Shown one piece after another: positions 7,613 through 15,605 of a stretch of 18,932 bases of DNA. The stretch covers positions 1 to 18,932 of the forward strand of contig CABTYO010000036.1 of the NCBI GenBank assembly GCA_902489075.1, in the 5' to 3' direction. Position numbers and translations under genes: made by a program. Origin of the DNA: an uncultured Faecalicatena sp. (GTDB lineage Bacteria > Bacillota > Clostridia > Lachnospirales > Lachnospiraceae). How positions within the stretch are numbered: position 1 is the first letter of the stretch; each line of letters opens with the position of its first letter. The notes beneath the pieces are model-generated. The model ran no database searches and was not told the DNA's origin. It saw only the letters and a list, made by a program, of their open reading frames with translations.

Positions 7613-7641
7613 TTGACGTTCCCCGCTGCAGATTATATAAT
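7613..7641 (+). promoter_or_regulatory. Near-consensus sigma-A promoter of the AraC gene
   Basis: TTGACG (7613-7618) and TATAAT (7636-7641) are separated by exactly 17 bp. The promoter falls inside the longest open frame (from 7606), which argues that translation starts downstream, at TTG 7675. Confidence 0.75.
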
Positions 7642-7674
7642 TTCATTATTAAGACAAAGGCTGGTGGAAAAACT

Positions 7675-8598
7675 TTGAAATATATAAAGGATGCCCCTTT
7701 CGCGGATGTTTTTATCTGCGACGGGGATGTGGATTTTCACGATTATTATTATATTTCACCCGTTCCGATGGATGCGGACAGTATCTATTACAGGGTGAAC
7801 CGGACCGGGATTGAGGCCAGGTATCCCCGTCTGTTTTTTGTGGAGCGCAGCAGCAGTATGCAGTGCTGTGAGGTGTTCTGTATTTTCTCGGGAAAAGGGA
7901 CTTTGAATTTCCGCGGAAAGTCCTATATGCTCTGTAAGAATCAGGTGATCGTCCTGCCTTCCGGGGAGGGGCATTCCTATTCCAGTGATGAGAAGGATCC
8001 GCTGGGGATGTCCTGGGTGGAATTCTATGGCGGGGACAGTGTAAAGATTGTAAATCATATCGTGAAGAAGCAGTCACCAGTCATCGAGGGGGCTGTTTTC
8101 CTTGATGTGTGTGCAGCGCTGGGGAAGGTTCAGCAGCGTCTGATGCTGGATGAATATTGTAATGTATCTCTGGAGATGTACAGTCTGTTATTGGAAATTA
8201 TGAAGAATGAGGAACGTTTTTCAGCGGATCTGCTGACGCAGGATATCCGGGAGAATTTCCGGAGAGCGGAGATTTATATTGATGCCCATCTGAATGAGAA
8301 GATCACGAATGAGCAGCTGGCAAAAGTCTGCGGGATCAGCCTTCCATATTTTATAAAGAAGTTCAGGGAAGTCTATCATCTGACGCCCCAGGAGTATATC
8401 ATGGGACGGAAAATCCAGAAGGGGAGATACCTGCTTCTGCAGTCCTCGCTGCCTGTGGAGAGGATCTCGGAACTGCTGGGCTTCTGTAATACCAGTCATT
8501 TTATCCGGCGTTTCAAAGAGAAGGAGAAGATAACACCGGTGCAGTATAGAAGGACATTCAGTCTGGATGAAGCGTTTATTCGGAGTCCTGTTCTCTGA
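7675..8598 (+). CDS. AraC-family transcriptional regulator
   Basis: A 307-aa regulator with an N-terminal cupin-like sensor domain (about residues 50-120, including a GKGTLNFRGKSYML strand pair and LPSGEGHSY) and two C-terminal helix-turn-helix motifs (about residues 190-290, with NEQLAKVCGISLPYFIKKF and ISELLGFCNTSHFIRRFKE). The open frame reaches ATG 7606, but a near-perfect promoter occupies 7613-7641 and no ribosome binding site precedes 7606. TTG 7675 has GGTGG 7 nt upstream and is the chosen start. It probably senses a small molecule and controls the divergent methyltransferase. Its last 23 bp overlap the convergent Xre gene. Confidence 0.88.
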   Translation: MKYIKDAPFADVFICDGDVDFHDYYYISPVPMDADSIYYRVNRTGIEARYPRLFFVERSSSMQCCEVFCIFSGKGTLNFRGKSYMLCKNQVIVLPSGEGHSYSSDEKDPLGMSWVEFYGGDSVKIVNHIVKKQSPVIEGAVFLDVCAALGKVQQRLMLDEYCNVSLEMYSLLLEIMKNEERFSADLLTQDIRENFRRAEIYIDAHLNEKITNEQLAKVCGISLPYFIKKFREVYHLTPQEYIMGRKIQKGRYLLLQSSLPVERISELLGFCNTSHFIRRFKEKEKITPVQYRRTFSLDEAFIRSPVL

Positions 8599-8917
8599 AA
8601 CTTAAGCTTTCCAGAAAATTGCAGCAGCTGTTTTGGGAAGCCGGGGAGAGTCGTGCATAGGCTTTTAATAATCTCTGCAGATTGGATCTGGGTCTGACCT
8701 CGATGGTGACCGGGCAGTGCTCATGTCCGGTCAGCAGGTAGTCTACAGATACTCCAAAAAAAGCTGCGATTTCAATCAGCCGTTCATAATCAGGCTGTTT
8801 GCCTTTCGTTTCGTAACCGGCAACTGTGGAACGTGTAATTCCCAGTTCATCTGCCAGCTGGGACTGTGTGATGCCCTTTTTTTCCCTCAATTCTTTTAAC
8901 ATAGCTGCAAATTTCAT
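8576..8917 (-). CDS. Xre-family helix-turn-helix regulator
   Basis: A 113-aa DNA-binding protein. Residues about 4-62 form a classical Xre/Cro helix-turn-helix: LKELREKKGITQSQLADELGITRSTVAGYE, then LIEIAAFFGVSVDYLL. The C-terminal ~45 residues are short and unassigned, too small for a separate enzymatic domain. GGGAGG precedes the ATG by about 6 nt. It is divergent from the small membrane protein gene at 9105 and may regulate that promoter or itself. Its 3' end overlaps the AraC gene tail by 23 bp. Confidence 0.88.
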   Translation of the reverse strand: MKFAAMLKELREKKGITQSQLADELGITRSTVAGYETKGKQPDYERLIEIAAFFGVSVDYLLTGHEHCPVTIEVRPRSNLQRLLKAYARLSPASQNSCCNFLESLSFREQDSE

Positions 8918-8954
8918 AAAGCACCTCCCGTATAATGGGATATTTTACCAGTTC

Positions 8955-8982
8955 ATTCTAATTTATTGACCAAATGTGCCAA
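8955..8982 (-). promoter_or_regulatory. Candidate promoter of the Xre gene
   Basis: Read on the minus strand, TTGGCA (8982-8977) and TAGAAT (8960-8955) are separated by 16 bp, about 38 bp upstream of the Xre start codon. Confidence 0.5.
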
Positions 8983-9000
8983 AAATCAACGAAATAAAAC

Positions 9001-9051
9001 GTAACGTGTCAAAACGACACGGCACGCGGTGAAGTCGTTACCCGTTGACAC
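9001..9051. promoter_or_regulatory. Candidate operator between the Xre and membrane protein genes
   Basis: A 6-bp palindrome, CGTGTC-N5-GACACG (9005-9021), is followed by a third GACAC half-site at 9047-9051. That site overlaps the -35 box of the + promoter, 31 bp after the previous GACAC. An outer inverted pair GTAACG/CGTTAC (9001-9006, 9036-9041) encloses the palindrome. The Xre protein is the obvious candidate binder; this is inference. Confidence 0.45.
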
Positions 9052-9073
9052 AGCACAGGAAAATCCGTATAAT
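9045..9073 (+). promoter_or_regulatory. Perfect-consensus sigma-A promoter
   Basis: TTGACA (9045-9050), a 17-bp spacer and TATAAT (9068-9073) match the consensus exactly, 31 bp upstream of the start at 9105. The -35 overlaps a GACAC half-site, suggesting that a strong promoter is held down by a repressor. Confidence 0.85.
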
Positions 9074-9104
9074 AAAATGGAAGAAAAAGAAGGGAAGTTA
9101 ATGC

Positions 9105-9557
9105 ATGGCTGAGAAAAGTAATGAAGAAAAGAGAAATCAGATCTGGAGGGCTGTTATGGCAGTTACCACAGTACTGATTATCATCATAGCGGCTTTTTTT
9201 GTGGTGAAGCTGTTTACCGCGAATCCTCTGGAAGGCACATGGGTCCACGAGGACAGCAGTCTGGTCCTGACAGTTAAGAATAATGGGAAAGCAGTCATTG
9301 AATGGCCGGAGGAGGGAAAAGGCCTGTCAGTGGAGATGGATTACAGTATAGATAAAGATGCAAAGATCTTTACCCTGACAGTGAGCGATGAGTCTATACA
9401 GAAGGCAGCGGATGCTTCCGGCGAGGAGGGGGCAAAAGAGGCGCTTACATCTTCCGCCGGTGCACTTGAGGCGAGCTACGATTATAACATCGAGCAGAGG
9501 GAACTGACCCTGACAGAAAGAGAATATGGGAATCAGATGGTATTTGATAAGAAGTAA
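9105..9557 (+). CDS. Small membrane-anchored extracytoplasmic protein
   Basis: A 150-aa protein with a short charged cytoplasmic N-terminus, one transmembrane helix (about residues 15-36) and an outward domain of about 110 residues. That domain begins NPLEGTWVHEDSSLVLTVKNNGKAVIEW and ends with alternating beta-strand-like segments (TLTVSD, ELTLTEREYG). The GTW...D...L.V..NGK..I pattern resembles small lipocalin-like lipid/ligand-binding domains found in Clostridia, but there is no lipobox cysteine. AAGGGAAG lies upstream of the ATG. It is expressed from a consensus promoter and divergent from the Xre regulator. Function unknown. Confidence 0.8.
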   Translation: MAEKSNEEKRNQIWRAVMAVTTVLIIIIAAFFVVKLFTANPLEGTWVHEDSSLVLTVKNNGKAVIEWPEEGKGLSVEMDYSIDKDAKIFTLTVSDESIQKAADASGEEGAKEALTSSAGALEASYDYNIEQRELTLTEREYGNQMVFDKK

Positions 9558-9560
9558 CGG

Positions 9561-9588
9561 ATAAACAGGGAAGACACTCCCTGTTTAT
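9561..9588 (+). terminator. 11-bp hairpin after the membrane protein gene, probable weak terminator
   Basis: A perfect 11-bp stem (9561-9571 with 9578-9588) and 6-nt loop start 4 nt after the stop codon. The following T-run is poor, so termination may be partial and ispG may receive read-through from the strong promoter at 9045-9073. Confidence 0.55.
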
Positions 9589-9640
9589 TCTGCATTCAGG
9601 TTACATTTTATACACATTTCATGGAGAAAAGGAGTTTATG

Positions 9641-10702
9641 ATGGAGAATTTACGTGAGAAGACAAAAGAAGTCAGAATCGGTAATGTAGTGATCGGCGGC
9701 AGTCATCCGATCGCCATTCAGTCCATGACGAATACGAAGACCGAGGATGTAAGTGCGACTGTAGACCAGATCTTAAGACTGGAAGCGGCAGGCTGTGAGA
9801 TCATCCGCTGTGCGGTTCCGACGATGGAGGCCGCAGCGGCGTTAAAGGAGATCAAGAAGCAGATTCACATCCCGCTTGTTGCAGATATTCATTTTGATTA
9901 TCGGCTTGCTATCGCAGCGATTGAGAACGGGGCGGACAAGATCCGCATCAATCCGGGCAATATTGGAAGTGAGGACCGTCTGCGTGCAGTTGTGGAGAAG
10001 GCGAAGGAATATCAGGTGCCGATCCGGGTGGGTGTCAACAGCGGCTCCCTGGAGAAGCCCCTGCTTGAAAAATACGGCGGCGTGACTGCAGAGGGAATCG
10101 TGGAGAGCGCCCTGGATAAGGTGAGGATGATTGAGGAGATGGGATATGACAACCTGGTTGTCAGCATCAAGTCTTCGGATGTCCTGATGTGTGTGAAGGC
10201 ACACGAGCTGATCGCGAAGCAGTGCCCGTATCCACTGCATGTGGGGATCACGGAGGCGGGAACGGTGTATTCTGGCAATGTGAAGTCCTCTGTTGGTCTG
10301 GGGATCATTCTGTACGAGGGCATCGGCAATACGATCCGTGTCTCTCTGACCGGGGATCCGTTGGAGGAGATCAAGACGGCAAAATTAATCTTAAAGACGC
10401 TGGGACTGAGAAAAGGCGGGATTGAAGTGGTATCCTGTCCGACCTGCGGAAGGACGAAGATCGACCTCATCGGCCTTGCGAACCAGGTGGAGAATATGGT
10501 TGCAGATATCCCTCTGGATATCAAGGTGGCAGTCATGGGCTGTGTCGTGAACGGACCGGGAGAAGCCAAAGAGGCGGATATCGGAATTGCGGGCGGTATC
10601 GGAGAAGGGCTGCTGATCAAGAAGGGTGAGATCGTGAAGAAGGTCAAGGAAGAAGAGCTTTTGGAGACTTTACGACAGGAGTTGTTAAATTGGAAAAGAT
10701 AG
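9641..10702 (+). CDS. ispG: 4-hydroxy-3-methylbut-2-enyl diphosphate synthase (MEP pathway)
   Basis: IspG (GcpE) makes HMBPP from methylerythritol cyclodiphosphate, the penultimate MEP step, using a [4Fe-4S] cluster. The 353-aa protein is close to the usual length without the plant-type insertion. It has the TIM-barrel opening (IAIQSMTNTKTEDV, ADIHFDYRLA, KIRINPGNIG) and the C-terminal cluster domain with SCPTCGR and MGCVVNGPGEA. Cluster ligands are Cys266, Cys269, Cys301 and Glu308. Two adjacent ATGs exist (9638 and 9641); AAGGAG is 3 nt from the first and 6 nt from the second, so the second is preferred, a one-codon difference. The end overlaps polC by 13 bases. Confidence 0.96.
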   Translation: MENLREKTKEVRIGNVVIGGSHPIAIQSMTNTKTEDVSATVDQILRLEAAGCEIIRCAVPTMEAAAALKEIKKQIHIPLVADIHFDYRLAIAAIENGADKIRINPGNIGSEDRLRAVVEKAKEYQVPIRVGVNSGSLEKPLLEKYGGVTAEGIVESALDKVRMIEEMGYDNLVVSIKSSDVLMCVKAHELIAKQCPYPLHVGITEAGTVYSGNVKSSVGLGIILYEGIGNTIRVSLTGDPLEEIKTAKLILKTLGLRKGGIEVVSCPTCGRTKIDLIGLANQVENMVADIPLDIKVAVMGCVVNGPGEAKEADIGIAGGIGEGLLIKKGEIVKKVKEEELLETLRQELLNWKR

Positions 10703-13700
10703 GAAACGCAAAGAGTTTTTTTGAGGTATTTCCGACTTTGAAGGTGGAAGATGATATCCAGCTGTTATTTGAGGAGGTGGAGGTTCAAAAAATCACGACC
10801 AATTCGGCGCGTGATTTTCTGCGCGTCCACATTTTCAGCCGCCACCTGATCCAGAAGAAGCACATCTGGCAGATGGAGCAGAAGATCAAGGAACAGCTTT
10901 TTGGAATGGCAAAAGTGAGCATCAGGATTGTAGAGCAGTATGCACTGTCTGAGCAGTACACCGTAAGTACTCTGATGATGGAGTATAAGGACAGTATTGT
11001 GCAGGAGTTAAGGCAGCAGAGCGTCCTTGCCGCCAACATGTTCGAGCAGGCCAGGATGAGCTTCGAGGGCAGGGAGATCATGAACCTGGAGCTTCTTGAC
11101 ACCATCGTGTCTGAGGGAAAGCGGGATTATATCGTGGACCTTCTGCATGAGATTTACGACCAGCGGTTCCACATCAAAGCAGATATCCGGGTGACATACA
11201 GAGAGGCGGAACCGGAAGGAAATACCCGGGAGTACGACGAGCAGAGGATCCAGCAGGAGATCAATGCGATCTTTGAACGGCGCGCCAGACAAAAGGGCGA
11301 AGAACGCTCAGACGACGAGTCTGCTGAACATTCTGGCAAGAAGCAGGAGAGTGCAGCAGAGAAGAAAGGTGATACCGGTAAGAAGAAGGAATTTAAGAAG
11401 GATTTCAAGAAGAAGGACTTCTACAGGCCTCTCAAGCAGGGCGATGATCCGAGCCTGATCTACGGTAAGAATTTTGATGATGAGCCGATCAGACTGGAAC
11501 AGGTAATCACAGAGATGGGTGAGATTACGATTCACGGCAAGATCATCAATTTTGACACCCGCGAGATCCGAAATGAAAAGACAATCCTCATGTTTGCGGT
11601 CACGGATTTTACAGATACGATCACCATCAAGATGTTTACGAGAAATGACCAGCTGCCGGAACTGCTGGGTGATTTGAAAAAAGGTGCATTTGTCAAGATC
11701 AAGGGAATCACGACGATCGACAAGTTTGACGGCGAGCTGACGATCGGTTCTGTTACGGGTATCAAGAAGAGCGGCGACTTCACCGTTTCCAGGCAGGACT
11801 TAAGCCCGCAGAAGAGGGTGGAACTGCACTGCCACACGAAGATGAGCGATATGGACGGTGTGTCTGAGGTTAAGGATATTGTCAGACGGGCCCATGACTG
11901 GGGGCACCCGGCCATCGCGATCACGGACCATGGTGTGGCCCAGTCCTTCCCGGATGCGAACCACTACATAGAGACGCTGGATAAGAATGACCCGTTCAAG
12001 GTCCTCTACGGTGTGGAAGGATATGTTGTAGACGATCTGACAGAGATTGCCGTGGGGGCCACGGATGAGAGCCTGAATGATACCTTTATCGTATTCGACC
12101 TGGAGACGACTGGTTTCAGTTCGATCAAGGACAAGATCATTGAGATCGGTGCAGTCAAAGTCGTAAATGGGAAGATCGTGGACCGTTTCAGTACCTTTGT
12201 CAATCCGAAGCGTCCGATCCCGTTTGAGATTACGCAGCTGACCAGCATTACGGACGAGATGGTCATGGAGTATCCGGATATCGAGACCCTCCTGCCCCAG
12301 TTTCTGGAATTTGTCGGGGATGGGATCCTTGTGGCCCACAATGCAGGCTTTGACGTTGGTTTTATCGAGCAGAACTGCCGCAGACAGGGGATCGAGCCTC
12401 ACTTTGTCTATGTGGATACGGTTGCCATGGCCCGCGTCCTTCTGCCGACGCTGTCCAAGTATAAGCTGAATGTGGTGGCAAAGGCACTTGGTATCTCCCT
12501 TGAGAATCACCACCGGGCAGTGGACGATGCGGCGGCAACGGCGGAGATTTTCGTGAAGTTTGTGGAGATGCTGGAAAAGGAGAACATCACGACCCTGAAA
12601 GCGCTCAATGAATTCGGTGACATGAACCCGAATGCCATCCGCAAGATGCCGACTTACCATATTATTATTCTGGTGAAAAATGATATCGGCCGTTATAATC
12701 TGTATAAGCTGATTTCGGATTCCCATCTGGTCTACTATGCAAGGCGGCCCAGGATTCCCAAGAGCGAGCTGAACAAGCACAGGGAAGGCCTGATCGTAGG
12801 GAGTGCCTGTGAAGCCGGAGAACTGTACCAGGCAGTCCGTGAGAAACAGTCGGCAGAGACGATTGCAAGGCTGGCAGATTTTTACGATTATTACGAGATC
12901 CAGCCCATTGGAAATAACCAGTTTATGCTGGAGAGTGAAAAGTACCCGGATATCAACACTCCCGAGGATCTTCAGAACATCAACCGGGAGATCGTGGAAC
13001 TGGGAGAAAAGTTCAAAAAGCCGGTCGTTGCGACCTGCGATGTACATTTTCTGGACCCTGAGGACGAGGTATACCGCCGGATCATCATGGCAGGCAAGGG
13101 ATTCAGCGATGCAGATAACCAGGCGCCTTTATTTCTCAGGACCACAGAAGAGATGCTGGATGAATTCGAGTATCTGGGGTCTGCCAAGGCGCGCGAGATC
13201 GTGATCGACAATCCGAATAAGATCTGTGATATGATCGAGAAGATGTCTCCGATCAACCCAAATAAATGTCCTCCGGTCATTGAAAATTCGGAACAGGACT
13301 TAAGAGATATCTGTTATAACAAGGCACATGAGATTTACGGGGAGGATCTGCCGGAACCAGTATCTACCCGTCTGGAGAAGGAACTGAACTCCATCATTTC
13401 CAATGGCTACTCCGTGATGTATATTATCGCGCAGAAGCTGGTGTGGAAGTCCAATGCGGACGGTTACCTGGTAGGTTCCCGTGGTTCTGTAGGTTCCTCC
13501 TTCGTAGCGACCATGGCGGGAATCACCGAGGTAAATCCATTGAGCCCGCACTATTACTGCAAAAAATGCCATTATAATGATTTTGATTCGGATGAGGTGA
13601 AGGCATTTGCAGGCGGCTGTGGATTCGACATGCCGGACAAGGTCTGCCCGAACTGCGGGGAGACGCTGGTCAAGGCAGGATTCGATATCCCATTCGAGAC

Positions 13701-15201
13701 ATTCCTTGGATTCAAGGGAGACAAGGAGCCGGATATCGACCTGAACTTTTCAGGAGATTACCAGTCCAAGGCCCATAAGTATACCGAGGTTATCTTTGGG
13801 GAGGGACACACATTTAAGGCAGGGACCATCGGTACTCTGGCGGATAAGACGGCTTACGGATATGTGAAGAATTATTATGAGGAGCGGGAGCAGAGAAAAC
13901 GCAGATGCGAGATCGAGCGGATTTCCGTGGGTTGTACCGGAATCCGAAGAAGTACGGGCCAGCATCCCGGTGGTATTGTCGTACTGCCTCACGGCCACGA
14001 TATCAATGAGTTTACCCCGGTACAGCATCCGGCCAATGATATGACCACAGATATTACAACCACACATTTTGACTACCATTCCATCGACCATAACCTGTTG
14101 AAGCTGGATATTCTCGGACATGATGATCCGACCATGATCCGAACGCTGGAAGAGTATATCACTTCGGATGCCATGGATAACGAATATAATGAGGAGAACC
14201 CGTTCAATGCAACGAATATCCCGCTGGATGACAGGAAGGTACTGTCCCTGTTCCACGATACAAGTGCGCTGGGAATCAAGCCGGAGGATATCGACGGCTG
14301 TAACCTGGGGTGTCTGGGAATCCCCGAATTCGGTACAGATTTCGTAATTCAGATGGTACAGGATGCAAAGCCGCAGTCACTTTCCGATCTGATCCGTATC
14401 TCAGGGCTGTCCCACGGAACCAACGTGTGGCTGGGAAATGCGCAGGAGCTGGTAAAGTCTGGAAAGGCAACGATTTCCACCTGCATCTGCACCCGTGATG
14501 ATATCATGATCTACCTGATCAATCAGGGGGTGGACAGTGCGCTGTCCTTTACGATCATGGAGAGCGTGCGAAAAGGAAAAGGCTTAAAGCCGGAGTGGGA
14601 AGAGGCAATGAAGGAAAAAGATGTACCGGACTGGTATATCTGGTCCTGTAAGCAGATCAGCTACATGTTCCCGAAGGCCCATGCGGCTGCGTATGTCATG
14701 ATGGCATACCGGATCGCCTACTGTAAGATCAACTACCCACTGGCATATTACGGCGCCTATTTTGGGATCCGCGCCAATGCATTTTCTTATGAGATCATGT
14801 GTCAGGGGAAAGATAAGCTGAACTATTATATGAAGGATTATAAGAAGAGAATGGATTCCCTGACCAACAAGGAGCAGGATGTTCTGAAAGACATGAAGAT
14901 CGTGCAGGAAATGTATGCGAGGGGATACGAATTCCTTCCACTGGATATCTACAAAGCAAAGGCAACAAAATTCCAGATCATAGACGGGAAGCTGATGCCT
15001 CCGCTCTCCAGTATCGAAGGAATGGGAGATAAGGCGGCTGAAGCGGTGGAGGATGCGTCAAAAGACGGACCATATCTGTCACTGGATGATTTCCGGCAGA
15101 GGACCAAGGTCAGCAAGACGACGATCGACCTTATGGCTGACCTGGGGCTGTTCGGGAATCTGCCGCAGAGCAATCAGCTGTCGCTGTTTGATTTCAGTTA
15201 G
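10690..15201 (+). CDS. polC: DNA polymerase III subunit alpha, PolC type
   Basis: The 1503-aa Gram-positive replicase. In order: an N-terminal domain (1-180) with a charged Lys/Glu-rich linker (about 190-245), an OB-fold (about 275-365), a PHP domain (from about 376, VELHCHTKMSDMDG) split by an embedded 3'-5' exonuclease (464-630; D470/E472 in FDLETT, HNAGFD 550-555, D612 in HRAVDD), then the polymerase. The polymerase shows a zinc knuckle (C957, C960, C986, C989), catalytic D1015/D1017 in EPDIDLNF and D1140 in LKLDIL. The C-terminal QLSLF (1496-1500) is a beta-clamp-binding motif. The start is TTG inside the ispG end, supported by AGGAG 8 nt upstream. Translational coupling with ispG is likely. 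Confidence 0.97.
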   Translation: MEKIGNAKSFFEVFPTLKVEDDIQLLFEEVEVQKITTNSARDFLRVHIFSRHLIQKKHIWQMEQKIKEQLFGMAKVSIRIVEQYALSEQYTVSTLMMEYKDSIVQELRQQSVLAANMFEQARMSFEGREIMNLELLDTIVSEGKRDYIVDLLHEIYDQRFHIKADIRVTYREAEPEGNTREYDEQRIQQEINAIFERRARQKGEERSDDESAEHSGKKQESAAEKKGDTGKKKEFKKDFKKKDFYRPLKQGDDPSLIYGKNFDDEPIRLEQVITEMGEITIHGKIINFDTREIRNEKTILMFAVTDFTDTITIKMFTRNDQLPELLGDLKKGAFVKIKGITTIDKFDGELTIGSVTGIKKSGDFTVSRQDLSPQKRVELHCHTKMSDMDGVSEVKDIVRRAHDWGHPAIAITDHGVAQSFPDANHYIETLDKNDPFKVLYGVEGYVVDDLTEIAVGATDESLNDTFIVFDLETTGFSSIKDKIIEIGAVKVVNGKIVDRFSTFVNPKRPIPFEITQLTSITDEMVMEYPDIETLLPQFLEFVGDGILVAHNAGFDVGFIEQNCRRQGIEPHFVYVDTVAMARVLLPTLSKYKLNVVAKALGISLENHHRAVDDAAATAEIFVKFVEMLEKENITTLKALNEFGDMNPNAIRKMPTYHIIILVKNDIGRYNLYKLISDSHLVYYARRPRIPKSELNKHREGLIVGSACEAGELYQAVREKQSAETIARLADFYDYYEIQPIGNNQFMLESEKYPDINTPEDLQNINREIVELGEKFKKPVVATCDVHFLDPEDEVYRRIIMAGKGFSDADNQAPLFLRTTEEMLDEFEYLGSAKAREIVIDNPNKICDMIEKMSPINPNKCPPVIENSEQDLRDICYNKAHEIYGEDLPEPVSTRLEKELNSIISNGYSVMYIIAQKLVWKSNADGYLVGSRGSVGSSFVATMAGITEVNPLSPHYYCKKCHYNDFDSDEVKAFAGGCGFDMPDKVCPNCGETLVKAGFDIPFETFLGFKGDKEPDIDLNFSGDYQSKAHKYTEVIFGEGHTFKAGTIGTLADKTAYGYVKNYYEEREQRKRRCEIERISVGCTGIRRSTGQHPGGIVVLPHGHDINEFTPVQHPANDMTTDITTTHFDYHSIDHNLLKLDILGHDDPTMIRTLEEYITSDAMDNEYNEENPFNATNIPLDDRKVLSLFHDTSALGIKPEDIDGCNLGCLGIPEFGTDFVIQMVQDAKPQSLSDLIRISGLSHGTNVWLGNAQELVKSGKATISTCICTRDDIMIYLINQGVDSALSFTIMESVRKGKGLKPEWEEAMKEKDVPDWYIWSCKQISYMFPKAHAAAYVMMAYRIAYCKINYPLAYYGAYFGIRANAFSYEIMCQGKDKLNYYMKDYKKRMDSLTNKEQDVLKDMKIVQEMYARGYEFLPLDIYKAKATKFQIIDGKLMPPLSSIEGMGDKAAEAVEDASKDGPYLSLDDFRQRTKVSKTTIDLMADLGLFGNLPQSNQLSLFDFS

Positions 15202-15230
15202 GACGATATCTTCCAGATAAAGTACGCTTC

Positions 15231-15510
15231 GCAGGCAGAAAGCCGGAGTTCCTGGCAAACGGCACATGCCGCTGCGAATACAGGTCGCTGCGTTAAGCGG
15301 CTGTAAGAGAAAAAACAGGCGGATGATATGGCACAAAACGCATTCGCCGTGTAAGCTTGATGCTTACGCGGCTCAGGCGTTTCTGGAAATTGATTCGGAA
15401 TCAATTTCCATCCATATCATCCGTCTGTTTTTTTCTAACAGCTGCTAAACTCGCTGGATGTCTTCGCAGCGGTATGTGCCGTTCGCCAGGGACTCCGGCT
15501 TTCTGTCTGC
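15231..15510 (+). repeat. ~280-bp imperfect inverted-repeat element (long hairpin with branched tip)
   Basis: Arms 15231-15331 and 15412-15510 are inverted copies, about 83% matched by hand alignment. The 80-bp tip holds two smaller hairpins: 15346-15372 (11 bp, 5-nt loop) and 15384-15410 (13 bp, 1-nt gap). A pairing of 15336-15341 with 15377-15382 closes the first, giving a branched fold. The inner arm is a 16-bp stem (15316-15331 with 15412-15427) with A6 on the left and T7 on the right, the form of a bidirectional terminator. It lies between convergent polC and the YdcF-like gene and has no credible ORF. A MITE-like repeat or structured RNA is possible. Confidence 0.7.
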
Positions 15511-15605
15511 TCAGCTGGGGTGTTCAGGGCGGGAGACTGAGCGGCAGGGGGAGGAGTCTGCATGTGGGAGGGATGTGTCAGGGGGAGTTTGGATAGTAAG
15601 TTTGG
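15511..15605. other. G-rich tail between the inverted repeat and the YdcF-like gene
   Basis: Several runs of three to five G lie on the + strand (around 15517-15590), with no gene or hairpin of note. The G-run bias continues into the antisense strand of the YdcF-like gene. A G-quadruplex is possible but not demonstrated. Confidence 0.3.

Noticed and set aside
11800..13047. Long minus-strand frame (415 codons) inside polC
   Set aside because: Antisense shadow of a fully conserved replicase with no start signal of its own.
15266..15448. Small ORFs within the inverted repeat
   Set aside because: They follow from the palindromic sequence, lack ribosome binding sites and have no recognisable product.
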